Below, piece after piece: positions 4,956 through 5,166 of a stretch of DNA of 5,166 bases. The notes beneath the pieces were generated by a model. The model did no database searches and was not told the origin of the DNA. It saw nothing but the letters and a program-made list of their open reading frames with translations. The first letter of the stretch is position 1. Each line of letters starts with the position of its first letter. The translations under genes were made by a program, and so were the position numbers. The DNA comes from Nitrospira sp. (GTDB taxonomy: Bacteria; Nitrospirota; Thermodesulfovibrionia; Thermodesulfovibrionales; SM23-35): contig VGWZ01000144.1 in NCBI GenBank assembly GCA_016873595.1, positions 1-5,166 of the forward strand, read 5' to 3'.

Positions 4956-5166
4956 ATGCACTCAAAATGTACCACAAAAATCGAAATTAATAAAGTAGGG
5001 ATTGAATTTACTGAGAAAAAGATAACAGCATATGGTGGATTCAGTTTACTGGCAGCTTTTTTTGAGAAGATCCACTTAAGAGAAGCGATAGGAAGCATTA
5101 TACCAATTGATGAAAAGTCTCCAAATAGTATAGGGATGTACAGCAAGATTTTGGCATATACACTGA
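4956..5166 (+). CDS. Transposase, IS1380-like, 5' part only
   Basis: The reading frame is open from ATG 4956 to the edge of the window (70 codons plus one base) with no stop, so this is a truncated view rather than a broken gene. The visible part begins MHSKCTTKIEINKVGIEF, then KITAYGGFSLLAAFFEKIHL (residues 22-41), IGSIIPIDEKSPNSIGMYSKI (45-65) and LAYTL. The 'YGGFSLL..FF.KI.LRE' and 'P...E.SPNS.G.Y.K.L' pattern is what I know from the N-terminus of IS1380-group (DDE) transposases; the catalytic acids lie further downstream and are not in view. AAGGAG at 4941-4946 is its ribosome binding site, buried in a long hairpin that probably limits expression. Assignment to the family rests on recall of this N-terminal pattern, so another IS group remains possible. 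Confidence 0.7.
   Translation, partial: MHSKCTTKIEINKVGIEFTEKKITAYGGFSLLAAFFEKIHLREAIGSIIPIDEKSPNSIGMYSKILAYTL

Larger units (their letters stand above)
4889..5166 (+). mobile_element. Left part of an IS1380-like insertion sequence
   Basis: The window ends inside this element, so its right terminus, target duplication and full length cannot be seen. The element is recognised from its transposase start and from the leader hairpin. The true left end lies somewhere between the stop of the preceding gene at 4840 and the hairpin; a 6-bp inverted repeat TTAGAT/ATCTAA at 4862-4882 may belong to the terminus. It has inserted just downstream of the pabB-pabC fusion without damaging it. Confidence 0.6.

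Noticed and set aside
4916..5146. Minus-strand 76-codon open frame with hydrophobic stretches
   Set aside because: It is antisense to the transposase start, which has a ribosome binding site and a recognisable N-terminus.

Overview
The window is bacterial DNA of moderate to low GC. It carries two toxin-antitoxin (TA) modules transcribed away from each other, a GTPase gene, a fused folate-pathway gene, and the 5' end of an insertion sequence cut off by the right edge. The DRG-type TGS GTPase, the pabB-pabC fusion, the G-run palindromic repeat and the dense TA content suggest an anaerobic or environmental lineage such as Nitrospirota or Desulfobacterota. That placement is an inference from gene style, not something the sequence proves.

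Layout. Bases 1-331 hold no recognisable gene, only a degenerate GTGCAATAG / GAGAAGT-type direct-repeat patch at 208-313. On the minus strand, 873 down to 332 encodes a ribbon-helix-helix (RHH) antitoxin and a MazF/PemK-like endoribonuclease toxin, overlapping in ATGA. On the plus strand, 1017-1660 encodes a second RHH antitoxin and a PIN-domain (VapC-like) toxin, also overlapping in ATGA. The 143-bp gap between the two modules (874-1016) holds two good sigma70-type promoters facing away from each other, with -35 boxes only 19 bp apart. Each promoter overlaps its own repeat: nested AATGTG palindromes on the MazEF side and a tandem 10-bp TTACAAT repeat on the VapBC side. This fits two autoregulated TA operons sharing a compact control region.

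Six bases after the PIN toxin stop, a DRG/Obg-type GTPase with a C-terminal TGS domain begins (1667-2692), so it is probably read from the VapBC promoter at least in part. A C-run/G-run palindromic repeat (2227-2259) sits inside its G domain without breaking the frame and adds a PPLVKGGKGG peptide. After a 309-bp AT-rich gap comes a 612-residue fusion of aminodeoxychorismate synthase component I (PabB) and aminodeoxychorismate lyase (PabC). With a glutamine amidotransferase (PabA, not in the window) it could take chorismate to p-aminobenzoate for folate. This gene begins clearly more AT-rich than the GTPase gene.

From about 4889 to the right edge is the start of an IS1380-like insertion sequence. 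Its transposase reading frame begins at 4956. A long imperfect hairpin in front of it would bury the ribosome binding site, a known way of silencing transposase read-through. No tRNA, rRNA or CRISPR array was seen. I found no clearly new system; the most unusual points are the shared TA control region, the repeat-bearing GTPase and the transposase leader hairpin.
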